From Planctomycetota bacterium (lineage in GTDB: Bacteria; Planctomycetota; SBBH01; JACQRN01): 7,931 nucleotides of DNA. Each line of letters starts with the position of its first letter. Position 1 is the stretch's first letter. The position numbers and the translations under genes are program-made. Below, piece after piece: positions 1 to 6,060 of this stretch. The stretch lies in the NCBI GenBank assembly GCA_016206515.1, contig JACQRN010000075.1, positions 1 through 7,931 on the forward strand, written 5' to 3'. The notes beneath the pieces are model-generated. The model was not told the origin of the DNA. It did no database searches and saw nothing but the letters and a program-made list of their open reading frames with translations.

Positions 1-777
1 CCGCACGGCGCGACGCGCCTCGCGCACGTCGTGCACCCGGATCATCTGGGCCCCCGCGGCGGCGGCCAGGGCGACGCATGCAAGCGTCCCCTCCAACCGG
101 TCGGAGACGGGGGCCCCATCGAGTATCCGGCCCAGGAACCCCTTCCGGGAGGGACCGACGCAGAGGCGGCACCCCTCAACGCGCGTGCGCGGGAGGTCCG
201 CCAGCAGCGAGAGGTTGTGCCCATGCGTCTTGCCGAATCCGATCCCCGGGTCGGTCCAGATCCGCGCGCGGGGGATCCCGTCGTCCTCGCAGCGCCGGAC
301 GGCCTCCTCCAGCGAGGCGCGCACCTCCTCCACGACGTCGCCGTACCGGGGATCGTCCTGCATCGTGAGCGGATGGCCGCGCATGTGCATGACGATCGCG
401 CCCGAGCGGCGCTCGGCCACGAGGCGCCGCAACGCAGGATCGGCGAGCGCGCGGATGTCGTTGACGATCGTCGCCCCCTCATCGAGCGCCATGCGCGCCA
501 CGTCCGGATGCGAGGTGTCGATCGAAACGGGGACGCCGAGCCGCCCCGCCAGGCGCCGCAGGACCGGCTCGACGCGCGCCCTCTCCTCCCGCGCACCGAC
601 CGGGACCGCGCCGGGACGGGAGGAGGAGCCCCCGACATCGATCGCGCCGGCCCCCTCCTCCACCATCCGGAAGGCCCGCTCGGACGCCGCCCCGGCATCC
701 ATCCAGCGCCCTCCGTCCGAGAACGAATCGGGCGTGACGTTCAGGACTCCCAGGAGGATGCTCTCGGGGCCGGTCAC
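1..777 (-). CDS. folP: Dihydropteroate synthase (3' end beyond the window)
   Basis: FolP condenses 6-hydroxymethyl-7,8-dihydropterin diphosphate with p-aminobenzoate to give 7,8-dihydropteroate in cytoplasmic folate synthesis; it is the sulfonamide target. I translated 259 codons with no stop before the window edge. Motifs in order: LNVTPDSFSDGG (12-23), the pterin loop DVGGSSSRPGA (47-57), VSIDTS (84-89), NDI (106-108), VMHMRG (129-134), TDPGIGFGKTHGHN (175-188), SRKGFLGR (210-217) and the C-terminal RVHDVREA (247-254). The family is usually about 260-290 residues, so only the last few are missing. The GTG start at 777 overlaps the ftsH stop as GTGA, with AAGGGAAGG just upstream. Relative to the common GGESTRPG loop it reads GGSSSRPG, a conservative Thr-to-Ser change plus loss of the Glu. 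Identity is secure; the exact start is inferred from the overlap and ribosome-binding site. Confidence 0.95.
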   Translation of the reverse strand, partial: MTGPESILLGVLNVTPDSFSDGGRWMDAGAASERAFRMVEEGAGAIDVGGSSSRPGAVPVGAREERARVEPVLRRLAGRLGVPVSIDTSHPDVARMALDEGATIVNDIRALADPALRRLVAERRSGAIVMHMRGHPLTMQDDPRYGDVVEEVRASLEEAVRRCEDDGIPRARIWTDPGIGFGKTHGHNLSLLADLPRTRVEGCRLCVGPSRKGFLGRILDGAPVSDRLEGTLACVALAAAAGAQMIRVHDVREARRAVR

Positions 778-2792
778 ACGCCTTCCCTTGCGCCGCCGGA
801 GGCGCCCGCGCCGCCCTTCGCCCGATCCGAGGAGCCCCCGACCGGATGGGCGTTCGCCGGGGGGCGCGACAGCGCCTCGCCCCGCAGAAGCGTGTCGATC
901 TCCCCGCCATCGAGGGATTCGTATTGCAACAACGCCTCGACGATCCGCTCCATGTCGTCCCGGTGCCCCTCGAGAATGTCGCGCGCGCGAACCTGGCACT
1001 CCTCGATGATCCGCTTGACCTCCTCGTCGATCGCCACCGCCGTCGATTCGCTGTGCCGTCGCCCGTCGGGGAAGTCCCGCCCGAGATAGGGGTGGTCCTC
1101 CGACTCGCTGTGGTGCACGGGGCCGATCCGATCGCTCATCCCCCATTCCGTGACCATCAGGCGGGCGAGTTCCGTCGCCTTCTTGAAGTCGTTGCTGGCC
1201 CCGGTCGAGATGTCCTGGCAGAAGAGCTGCTCGGCCACACGGCCGCCGAAGGCGACCGTGATGTTCGCGAGCACCTCCGCGCGGGTCATCTGGTACCGGT
1301 CCTTCTGGGGGAGGAACATCGTCATGCCGAGCGCCTCCCCCATCGGGATGATGCTCACCTTATGGATCGGCTCCGTCCCCGGCGTCAGCCTGGACACGAG
1401 CGCGTGCCCCACCTCGTGGTAGGCGGTCGTCCGTTTCACCTCGTCGTCCATCGATTTCATGCGCGAGGTCCTTTTCCGGCCCCACCGGATCCTGTCGCGC
1501 GCCTCCTCGAGATCCTCCTGGATGACCGTGGGGCGGCTCCTCATCGCCGCGCCGAGCGCCGCCTCGTTGATCGTGGCCTCCAGTTCCGCCCCCGAGAACC
1601 CGACCGTCCCCTGGGCGATCCTGCCCAGGTCCGTACCGGAGTCCAGCTTCACCTTGCGCGCGTGCACCCCGAGGATCTTCCGCCGCCCCTCGATGTCCGG
1701 CAGGGTCAGGACGATATGCCGGTCGAACCGCCCCGGCCGCAACAGCGCCGGATCGAGGACGTCCGGACGGTTCGTCGAGGCCAGGATGATCACGCCGCTG
1801 TCGGTCTCGAACCCGTCCATCTCCACGAGGATCGCGTTGAGGGTCTGCTCCCGCTCGTCGTGCCCCCCCCCGCCGAACCCCGGTCCGCCGCGCCGCCGCC
1901 CGACCGCGTCGATCTCGTCGAGGAAGATGATGCACGGGGACTTCTCCTTCGCCAGATTGAACAGGTCCCGCACGCGCGAGGCGCCGACCCCGACGAACAT
2001 CTCGACGAAGTCGGACCCGCTGATGCTGAAGAACGGCACGTTCGCCTCGCCGGCGATCGCCTTGGCCAGGAGCGTCTTTCCCGTCCCCGGGGGCCCGACG
2101 AGGAGCACCCCGCGCGGGATCCGCCCGCCCAGCTTCTGGAACCGCGCCGGATCCTTCAGGAACTGGATGATTTCCTGGACCTCCTCCTTCGCCTCGTCGA
2201 TCCCGGCCACGTCGTCGAAGGTGACCGACGTGCGGTCCTTCCCCTTCAGCCGCGCGCGGCTCTTCCCGAAGGAGAGGACCCCCCCGGACCCCGCGCCGGA
2301 GCGCATGGAGCGGAAGACCAGCAGGTACAGGAACCCGATCACGACCACGAAGGGGAGCAGGGTCGTCAGGACATACTGCACCAGGAGGTTCGGAGGCTCG
2401 TACCGGTACCCCAGGATCCGGCCCTCGCGCTTGAGCCCGGCGAGCTTGTCGTCCCAGTGGGAAACCAGCTCCGAATGGCTCTGCGTGAACGCGACCTTCC
2501 GCCCGCCCTGCACGACCTCGACGCGCTCCGAATTGTAGAGGATCTCGCACTCCGCCGGCGCGGGAAGCTCGCGGAGCCGCTGCGGGAGGGCCGGACGGTC
2601 CAGCGTGGAGAGGTACTCCTCCATCTCGGAGGAGCTTAACTCGCGGACGCGCCCGGCCTGGAGCTGGTGCGCCATCCAGAGTGCAAGGCAGACGGCCCCG
2701 ACCAGGAGCCAGGTGAACTGCCCCGGGCGTGACGAGCCCGGCTGCGGGCTTCCGCCCGGGTCCGGGCGCCGGGTTGTCTTGCGACGCGCCAC
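774..2792 (-). CDS. ftsH: ATP-dependent zinc metalloprotease FtsH
   Basis: FtsH is a hexameric inner-membrane AAA+ protease that unfolds and degrades misfolded membrane proteins and short-lived regulators. The 672-residue length is usual. Visible parts: a basic N-terminus, first membrane segment about 26-42, extracytoplasmic domain about 43-135, second membrane segment about 136-160, Walker A GPPGTGKT (233-240), pore loop MFVG (265-268), Walker B IIFLDEID (288-295), second region of homology NRPDVLDPALLRPGRFDR (341-358) with likely arginine fingers R352 and R355, zinc site HEVGH (459-463, usually HEAGH) and the likely third ligand D535 in GASNDF. A Gly/Pro-rich tail follows residue 640. It begins with GTG 33 nt after the upstream lipoprotein stop, in the same frame; no other start codon separates that stop from this GTG, and no clear Shine-Dalgarno precedes it. 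Its stop overlaps folP. A run of nine G's encodes glycines around 307-310. Confidence 0.98.
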   Translation of the reverse strand: MARRKTTRRPDPGGSPQPGSSRPGQFTWLLVGAVCLALWMAHQLQAGRVRELSSSEMEEYLSTLDRPALPQRLRELPAPAECEILYNSERVEVVQGGRKVAFTQSHSELVSHWDDKLAGLKREGRILGYRYEPPNLLVQYVLTTLLPFVVVIGFLYLLVFRSMRSGAGSGGVLSFGKSRARLKGKDRTSVTFDDVAGIDEAKEEVQEIIQFLKDPARFQKLGGRIPRGVLLVGPPGTGKTLLAKAIAGEANVPFFSISGSDFVEMFVGVGASRVRDLFNLAKEKSPCIIFLDEIDAVGRRRGGPGFGGGGHDEREQTLNAILVEMDGFETDSGVIILASTNRPDVLDPALLRPGRFDRHIVLTLPDIEGRRKILGVHARKVKLDSGTDLGRIAQGTVGFSGAELEATINEAALGAAMRSRPTVIQEDLEEARDRIRWGRKRTSRMKSMDDEVKRTTAYHEVGHALVSRLTPGTEPIHKVSIIPMGEALGMTMFLPQKDRYQMTRAEVLANITVAFGGRVAEQLFCQDISTGASNDFKKATELARLMVTEWGMSDRIGPVHHSESEDHPYLGRDFPDGRRHSESTAVAIDEEVKRIIEECQVRARDILEGHRDDMERIVEALLQYESLDGGEIDTLLRGEALSRPPANAHPVGGSSDRAKGGAGASGGAREGV
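781..789 (-). promoter_or_regulatory. Ribosome-binding site of folP
   Basis: The sequence AAGGGAAGG lies inside the last codons of ftsH; its AAGGG part ends 7 nt before GTG 777. It supports that GTG as the folP start and fits re-initiation by ribosomes finishing ftsH. Confidence 0.55.
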
Positions 2793-2834
2793 GGGTAGAG
2801 CGTACCCGGCGGACCCGCGGGGAGGCTATCCTCC
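2792..2834 (-). promoter_or_regulatory. Two small hairpins spanning the lipoprotein-ftsH junction
   Basis: The only gap in the operon has two short RNA hairpins on the minus strand. The first (2834-2821) is GGAGG-AUAG-CCUCC, and its loop holds the upstream gene's UAG stop. The second (2808-2792) is CGGGUA-CGCUC-UACCCG, six perfect pairs, whose last base is the G of the ftsH GUG start. No Shine-Dalgarno lies at normal distance from that GUG. The structures could tune ftsH translation or processing; neither has a U-tract, so they are not intrinsic terminators. Such short stems also arise by chance in GC-rich DNA. Confidence 0.35.
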
Positions 2835-3734
2835 GCTTCCGAACCCCTCCGCGCGCGCGCGCTCGGCCCAGCGGGAGTCCGGGAACTCCTCCATGAGATG
2901 GGCACGGTAGAGGGTCGCCGCGGCCGGCCTCTTCCAGCGGGCGTAGAGACGCCCCACGTCGTACCGGTGGCGCGAGCGGACGAGCCGGATCTCCTCGAGA
3001 GAGGCGCGCGCGGCCTCCGCAAGCGCCCCCTCGCCGACGCGGTCGATCACCCCCTGGAGCGAGTCCCGGATCCGCGCCAGTCGGACCTCGCTGTAGGGGA
3101 GATCCTTCTCCATCGCGAGGAGCTCCTGCGCGAGGCGCAACTGGGCAGAGGGGGCGTCCGGGTGGGAGAAGTCGCGCTCGCGCACCTCCCCGAACGCGGC
3201 GGCCGCGCGATCGTGGCGCCCCGCACGCGCGTGGAATTCCCCGAGCCGCATCCGGGCGTCCGCGGCGAAGCCGGAGAAGGGTGCGTGCCGGACGCACGCC
3301 TCGAGCACCTCCGGCAGCGCGGTGTCTCCGTGGCCGAGCCCCCGACCCGGCAACTCTTTCTCTCCGCGATCCATCGCCTCGGAGGCCATCTCGTACTGCG
3401 CGCGCGCCGCATCGACGATTTCGGGCGCGTAGGGGCGCAGTTCGATGTACCGCTCCAGGCAATGATGGGTCTCCGCGAGCGCGCCGAGCCGTCGCGCCGC
3501 CTGCGCACGCACATGCCACGCCCCGTCGAGATCCGGCTGACGCGCCCTGCACAGGCGCTTCGCGCGCTCTCGCACCTCCTCCCAGGGGCGCGCCCCCCGC
3601 TCCGCCTCGGCGGACTGGTCGCGCAGGAGCCGCATCTCCAGGGAGGGATCGGCGACATGGACGCCGCAGCCGGCGGAAAAGAGAGAGGCAAGAATCACGG
3701 TCGCCAATGCCTGTCTCCTTTTCATTCGAATCAT
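2826..3734 (-). CDS. BamD-like TPR outer-membrane lipoprotein
   Basis: A 302-residue lipoprotein made largely of helical TPR-like repeats. The N-terminus is a lipoprotein signal: basic MIRMKRR, hydrophobic ALATVILASLF (9-19), then SAGC with the lipidated cysteine at 23. The residue at -3 is Ser, off the usual Leu/Val/Ile. Repeat-like segments run from about 71 to 295. The end, with YDVGRLYARWKRPAAATLYR (258-277) and EEFPDSRWAERAR (282-294), matches the closing repeat of BamD/YfiO-type proteins, which work with BamA in inserting outer-membrane beta-barrels. This is the basis for the BamD-like call; a related TPR lipoprotein with another role is possible. The start overlaps the recO stop as ATGA and has a strong ribosome-binding site. 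A second in-frame ATG lies three codons later. The protein implies an outer membrane. Confidence 0.8.
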   Translation of the reverse strand: MIRMKRRQALATVILASLFSAGCGVHVADPSLEMRLLRDQSAEAERGARPWEEVRERAKRLCRARQPDLDGAWHVRAQAARRLGALAETHHCLERYIELRPYAPEIVDAARAQYEMASEAMDRGEKELPGRGLGHGDTALPEVLEACVRHAPFSGFAADARMRLGEFHARAGRHDRAAAAFGEVRERDFSHPDAPSAQLRLAQELLAMEKDLPYSEVRLARIRDSLQGVIDRVGEGALAEAARASLEEIRLVRSRHRYDVGRLYARWKRPAAATLYRAHLMEEFPDSRWAERARAEGFGSGG

Positions 3735-4474
3735 GCCGCCTCCTCCCGATGCATCGCGCCGTACGCGAAGCGCCGTCCGCGAGGCATCCTGCCCAGGACC
3801 GCCAGGAGAAGCCAACCTGAAAGCCGGACCGCCCCCTCCAGGGCCGCATGCACGGACGCGTCGGACACGTCCGCCCCGTCCGCCAGCCGTCGGAGCAGGT
3901 CGACCCCGTCTTCCGCGACGCGCCTCGGCGAGCGGGCGCAACGAGGGCAGGCGATCCCCGGCGCGACCGTCGCCCGGGCCGCCCCGCCGCTCCACGCCCC
4001 GCCGCACCCCGGGCACGCCTCCAGCCCCGGAAGAAACCCTCCGTTGCGCAGGAGTTCCGCCTCCAACGCGAGCGCGCACAGGCGCGGCTCGCACCCCGCC
4101 TCGAGGTCGTCGAGGAACCCCGAGAGGGGAATGTACGGCGCCCCGTTCGGATCCTCCCCGACGGTTAACGTGTCCGCCAGGCAGAGGCCGTAGAGCATCG
4201 CGCCCCAGGCGGCCAGGGAGCGGCGCAGGAGCGGCCGCACGCTGTCGAACCGGGCCTCCCCCATCAGGTGCAGCCCGCCGCGAGGGCGCGCGTAATAGAG
4301 GAACGCGATCTCGTCCCCCGGCTCGTACCCGCCGTACCAGCGCCGCCCCCGCGCGCGGAGGGCCCCCTTGGCCAGGAGTGAGATCTTCCCGTCCGACGTC
4401 AGGATCCGGAGGATCTGGCTGTGCTCCCGGAACGGGTGCCAAGCGAGGACGATCCCGCGCGCGCGCGCGCTCAC
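3731..4474 (-). CDS. recO: DNA repair protein RecO
   Basis: RecO helps RecR load RecA onto SSB-coated single-stranded DNA in the RecFOR pathway and anneals complementary strands. The 247 residues match the family length. The N-terminal OB-fold region (about 1-80) begins with GIVLAWHPFREHSQILRILT (7-26), the usual opening with a residue run later reading LLAKGALR (33-40). The helical C-terminal part contains a zinc finger with cysteines 154, 157, 176 and 179 (CPGC and CPRC), preceded by the typical GFLPGLEAC. GTG 4474 is chosen because it overlaps the upstream stop as GTGA, follows AAGGTGGGG at suitable distance and puts the OB-fold close to the N-terminus. Codons 2-6 lie in an alternating CG tract. 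The stop overlaps the next gene as ATGA. Confidence 0.92.
   Translation of the reverse strand: MSARARGIVLAWHPFREHSQILRILTSDGKISLLAKGALRARGRRWYGGYEPGDEIAFLYYARPRGGLHLMGEARFDSVRPLLRRSLAAWGAMLYGLCLADTLTVGEDPNGAPYIPLSGFLDDLEAGCEPRLCALALEAELLRNGGFLPGLEACPGCGGAWSGGAARATVAPGIACPRCARSPRRVAEDGVDLLRRLADGADVSDASVHAALEGAVRLSGWLLLAVLGRMPRGRRFAYGAMHREEAA
3739..3747 (-). promoter_or_regulatory. Ribosome-binding site of the BamD-like gene
   Basis: GGGAGGAGG lies at the end of recO. Its GGAGG core is 7 nt before ATG 3734 and would be about 16 nt before the alternative ATG 3725, so it favours the upstream start that overlaps the recO stop. Confidence 0.65.
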
Positions 4475-6060
4475 CGCCCCACCTTCGCGGTGCCCACCGG
4501 CGCGCTGCGGGTCATATCCGCCGCGATCCGGTCGAACGCGACGCTGCGGTACTGGCGTTCGGACTGGAAGCGGACCTCGACGCGGTAGGGACCGGTCGCC
4601 CCCTCCCCCGGCTCCAGGAACGTCTCGTACGCCCCCCCCTCCACACGGACGCGCCGGAGCAGGAGGAACTCCTCCCTCTCCGCAGCGCGCAGGAGGACGA
4701 CCGACAGGATCGATTCGTCCGGGAGGGTCGTCGTCCCGGCCGCCCGGACGCGCCCGTCCTCCCCGACGGCGCCCTCGATCGTCGCCGTGTAGAACCCCGC
4801 CGACTCCAGGGACGCCTCGAACGTCGCCGGGTCGGACCCCCTCGAACGCCACGCCTCGAGCGCGCCACGGTAGGTGGTCCCCCACTCCGGGCGCCCGAGG
4901 CCGATCGAGACGGGGAGGGAGAAATGCCTGCGCAACGACTCCTCCGCGAGGGTGCGACACGGCGGCGAGGGGACGTCCAGGTAATGTGCGAGGCGCGAGA
5001 CCAGCGCGTCCGCCTCGGAGGTCCACGGCGCCTGCGGCCTCCTCGACAGCAACGCCTCCAGCACCGCCGGGTCTGCGTCGTCCCGGACGACCTCCTCGGC
5101 CAGCAGCCACAGGACCGGGGAGGGGGACGGATCGAGGCATCGTTCGAGGAGATCCCTCCGCGCGGCGGAGGGGGCGTCCCGTAGCCGGGTCCGAAACATC
5201 CCCAGGGATTCCGCATCGCCGCGCCGCAGGAGCCCCTGGAATGCGTGGGCGCATGCGACCGGATCGGGATCCGACACCGCCTCGCGCAGGACGTCGTCGA
5301 ACCCGCCCTCCGGTGCCACGCTCATCCGTCGGATCGCCTCGGCGCGCACGGCCCCCTGCGAGGAGCCGAGCCCCCGGCGCAGCGCCGCGGTACGGGCATC
5401 CGCGTCGATCGCGTCCAGGCGTGCCGCGGCACGGGCATCCCCCCAGAGCGCGGCGGCCCCCAGGTAGAGGTCCGCCACCTCCTCGGGAAGAGGGGACGGC
5501 TCGCGCTGCAGCAGCTGGGCGAGCAGGACCCGCTGGCCGCCCCGCCGGCGCTGCGACTCCGCGACGCCGGGGGAGTCCGGGGGAGGGGTCGCGGCGAGTT
5601 CCTCGCGCACGACGTCCGCCAGGAGCCGCCAGATCCTCCGGTCCTCGCCTTCGAGACGCTGCAGGATCTCCCTTTGCTGGGCCACGTCGGCCAGGGGGAG
5701 CCCCGCCAGCAAACTCCGCCATTCCGCCGCGCATTCGGGGCTCATCCACCCGAGGCGTTCGAGGATCGAGCGCGCCCGCGAGACCACCTCCGGATCCGGG
5801 GACGAGAGAAGGGGCAGGAGGCTGGGGATCACGCCGGGCCCCATGCGCGCCAACTTCTCCGTCGCGGACTCCCTCTCGTTCCATGCGGGGGAGCCGAGAT
5901 GTTCCAGAAGCATCGGGAGATCGGGGGCGGGATCCTGTGCAGAAACAACTCCCAACCCCCAAATCCCAAATCCCAACAGGAGCCGTAGAACCGGCCCCAC
6001 AACTTGCGACGGACCTCGCATTGGGAGTTGGGAGTTGGGAGTTGGGATTTTCCTATCCAC
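4471..6060 (-). CDS. Exported HEAT-repeat protein of unknown function
   Basis: I do not recognise a named family. The 529-residue reading has a long N-terminal stretch (1-26), a hydrophobic core LLLGFGIWGLGVV (27-39) and a plausible signal-peptidase site VSA|Q (after 41), so export to the periplasm is likely. Residues 48-105 read as HEAT-like repeats (WNERESATEKLARMGPGVIP, then LLSSPDPEVVSRARSILERLG), and helical repeats probably continue to about 380, for example 252-281. Residues about 418-515 look like a separate beta-rich domain (GRVRAAGTTTLPDESILSVV, then GAYETFLEPGEGATGPYRVEV). The GTG at 6060 overlaps the purA stop by 8 nt and has a strong GGAGGT site; ATG 6021 (residue 14) is an alternative without one. 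A repeat element covers residues 5-38. The gene sits in a housekeeping operon, suggesting constitutive expression and perhaps an envelope scaffold role; that is inference. Confidence 0.8.
   Translation of the reverse strand: MDRKIPTPNSQLPMRGPSQVVGPVLRLLLGFGIWGLGVVSAQDPAPDLPMLLEHLGSPAWNERESATEKLARMGPGVIPSLLPLLSSPDPEVVSRARSILERLGWMSPECAAEWRSLLAGLPLADVAQQREILQRLEGEDRRIWRLLADVVREELAATPPPDSPGVAESQRRRGGQRVLLAQLLQREPSPLPEEVADLYLGAAALWGDARAAARLDAIDADARTAALRRGLGSSQGAVRAEAIRRMSVAPEGGFDDVLREAVSDPDPVACAHAFQGLLRRGDAESLGMFRTRLRDAPSAARRDLLERCLDPSPSPVLWLLAEEVVRDDADPAVLEALLSRRPQAPWTSEADALVSRLAHYLDVPSPPCRTLAEESLRRHFSLPVSIGLGRPEWGTTYRGALEAWRSRGSDPATFEASLESAGFYTATIEGAVGEDGRVRAAGTTTLPDESILSVVLLRAAEREEFLLLRRVRVEGGAYETFLEPGEGATGPYRVEVRFQSERQYRSVAFDRIAADMTRSAPVGTAKVGR
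5949..6048. repeat. Inverted heptanucleotide repeat element (4 + 4 units)
   Basis: On the plus strand, 6021-6048 is TTGGGAG x3 followed by TTGGGAT. At 5949-5976 it is CTCCCAA, CCCCCAA, ATCCCAA, ATCCCAA. The arms are complementary apart from one mismatch per heptamer (24 of 28 positions pair) and are separated by a 44-nt spacer (5977-6020). Both arms are exactly four heptamers long, which argues against chance. The style recalls the short tandemly repeated heptamers (STRR) of cyanobacteria and predicted-protein debris rich in NSQLP or GSWELG strings from environmental genomes; that comparison is from memory. The element lies in the 5' coding part of the HEAT-protein gene, 7 bp past the purA start-stop overlap, and encodes residues 5-38. 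Confidence 0.85.

Noticed and set aside
31..1089. Long open frames on the plus strand, and on the minus strand at 42-698 and 479-910, across folP and the end of ftsH
   Set aside because: Their translations are low-complexity Arg/Pro/Ala-rich, and the recognised folP and ftsH frames cover the same DNA.
1404..1418. HEVGH in FtsH as an inactivating change
   Set aside because: The HExxH zinc ligands and catalytic Glu are kept; Val for Ala at the third position should not abolish activity.
2826..4442. A minus-strand reading of 538 codons ending with the lipoprotein
   Set aside because: Only the part from ATG 3734 is protein-like; upstream it is an out-of-frame shadow of recO. The signal peptide and ribosome-binding site fix the start at 3734.
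3731..5962. A minus-strand reading of 743 codons ending with recO
   Set aside because: The part above GTG 4474 is a shadow of the HEAT-protein gene; RecO homology starts right after 4474.
5949..6048. CRISPR array or tandem-repeat locus
   Set aside because: The units are 7 bp without unique spacers and are arranged as an inverted pair of blocks, which does not fit a CRISPR array.
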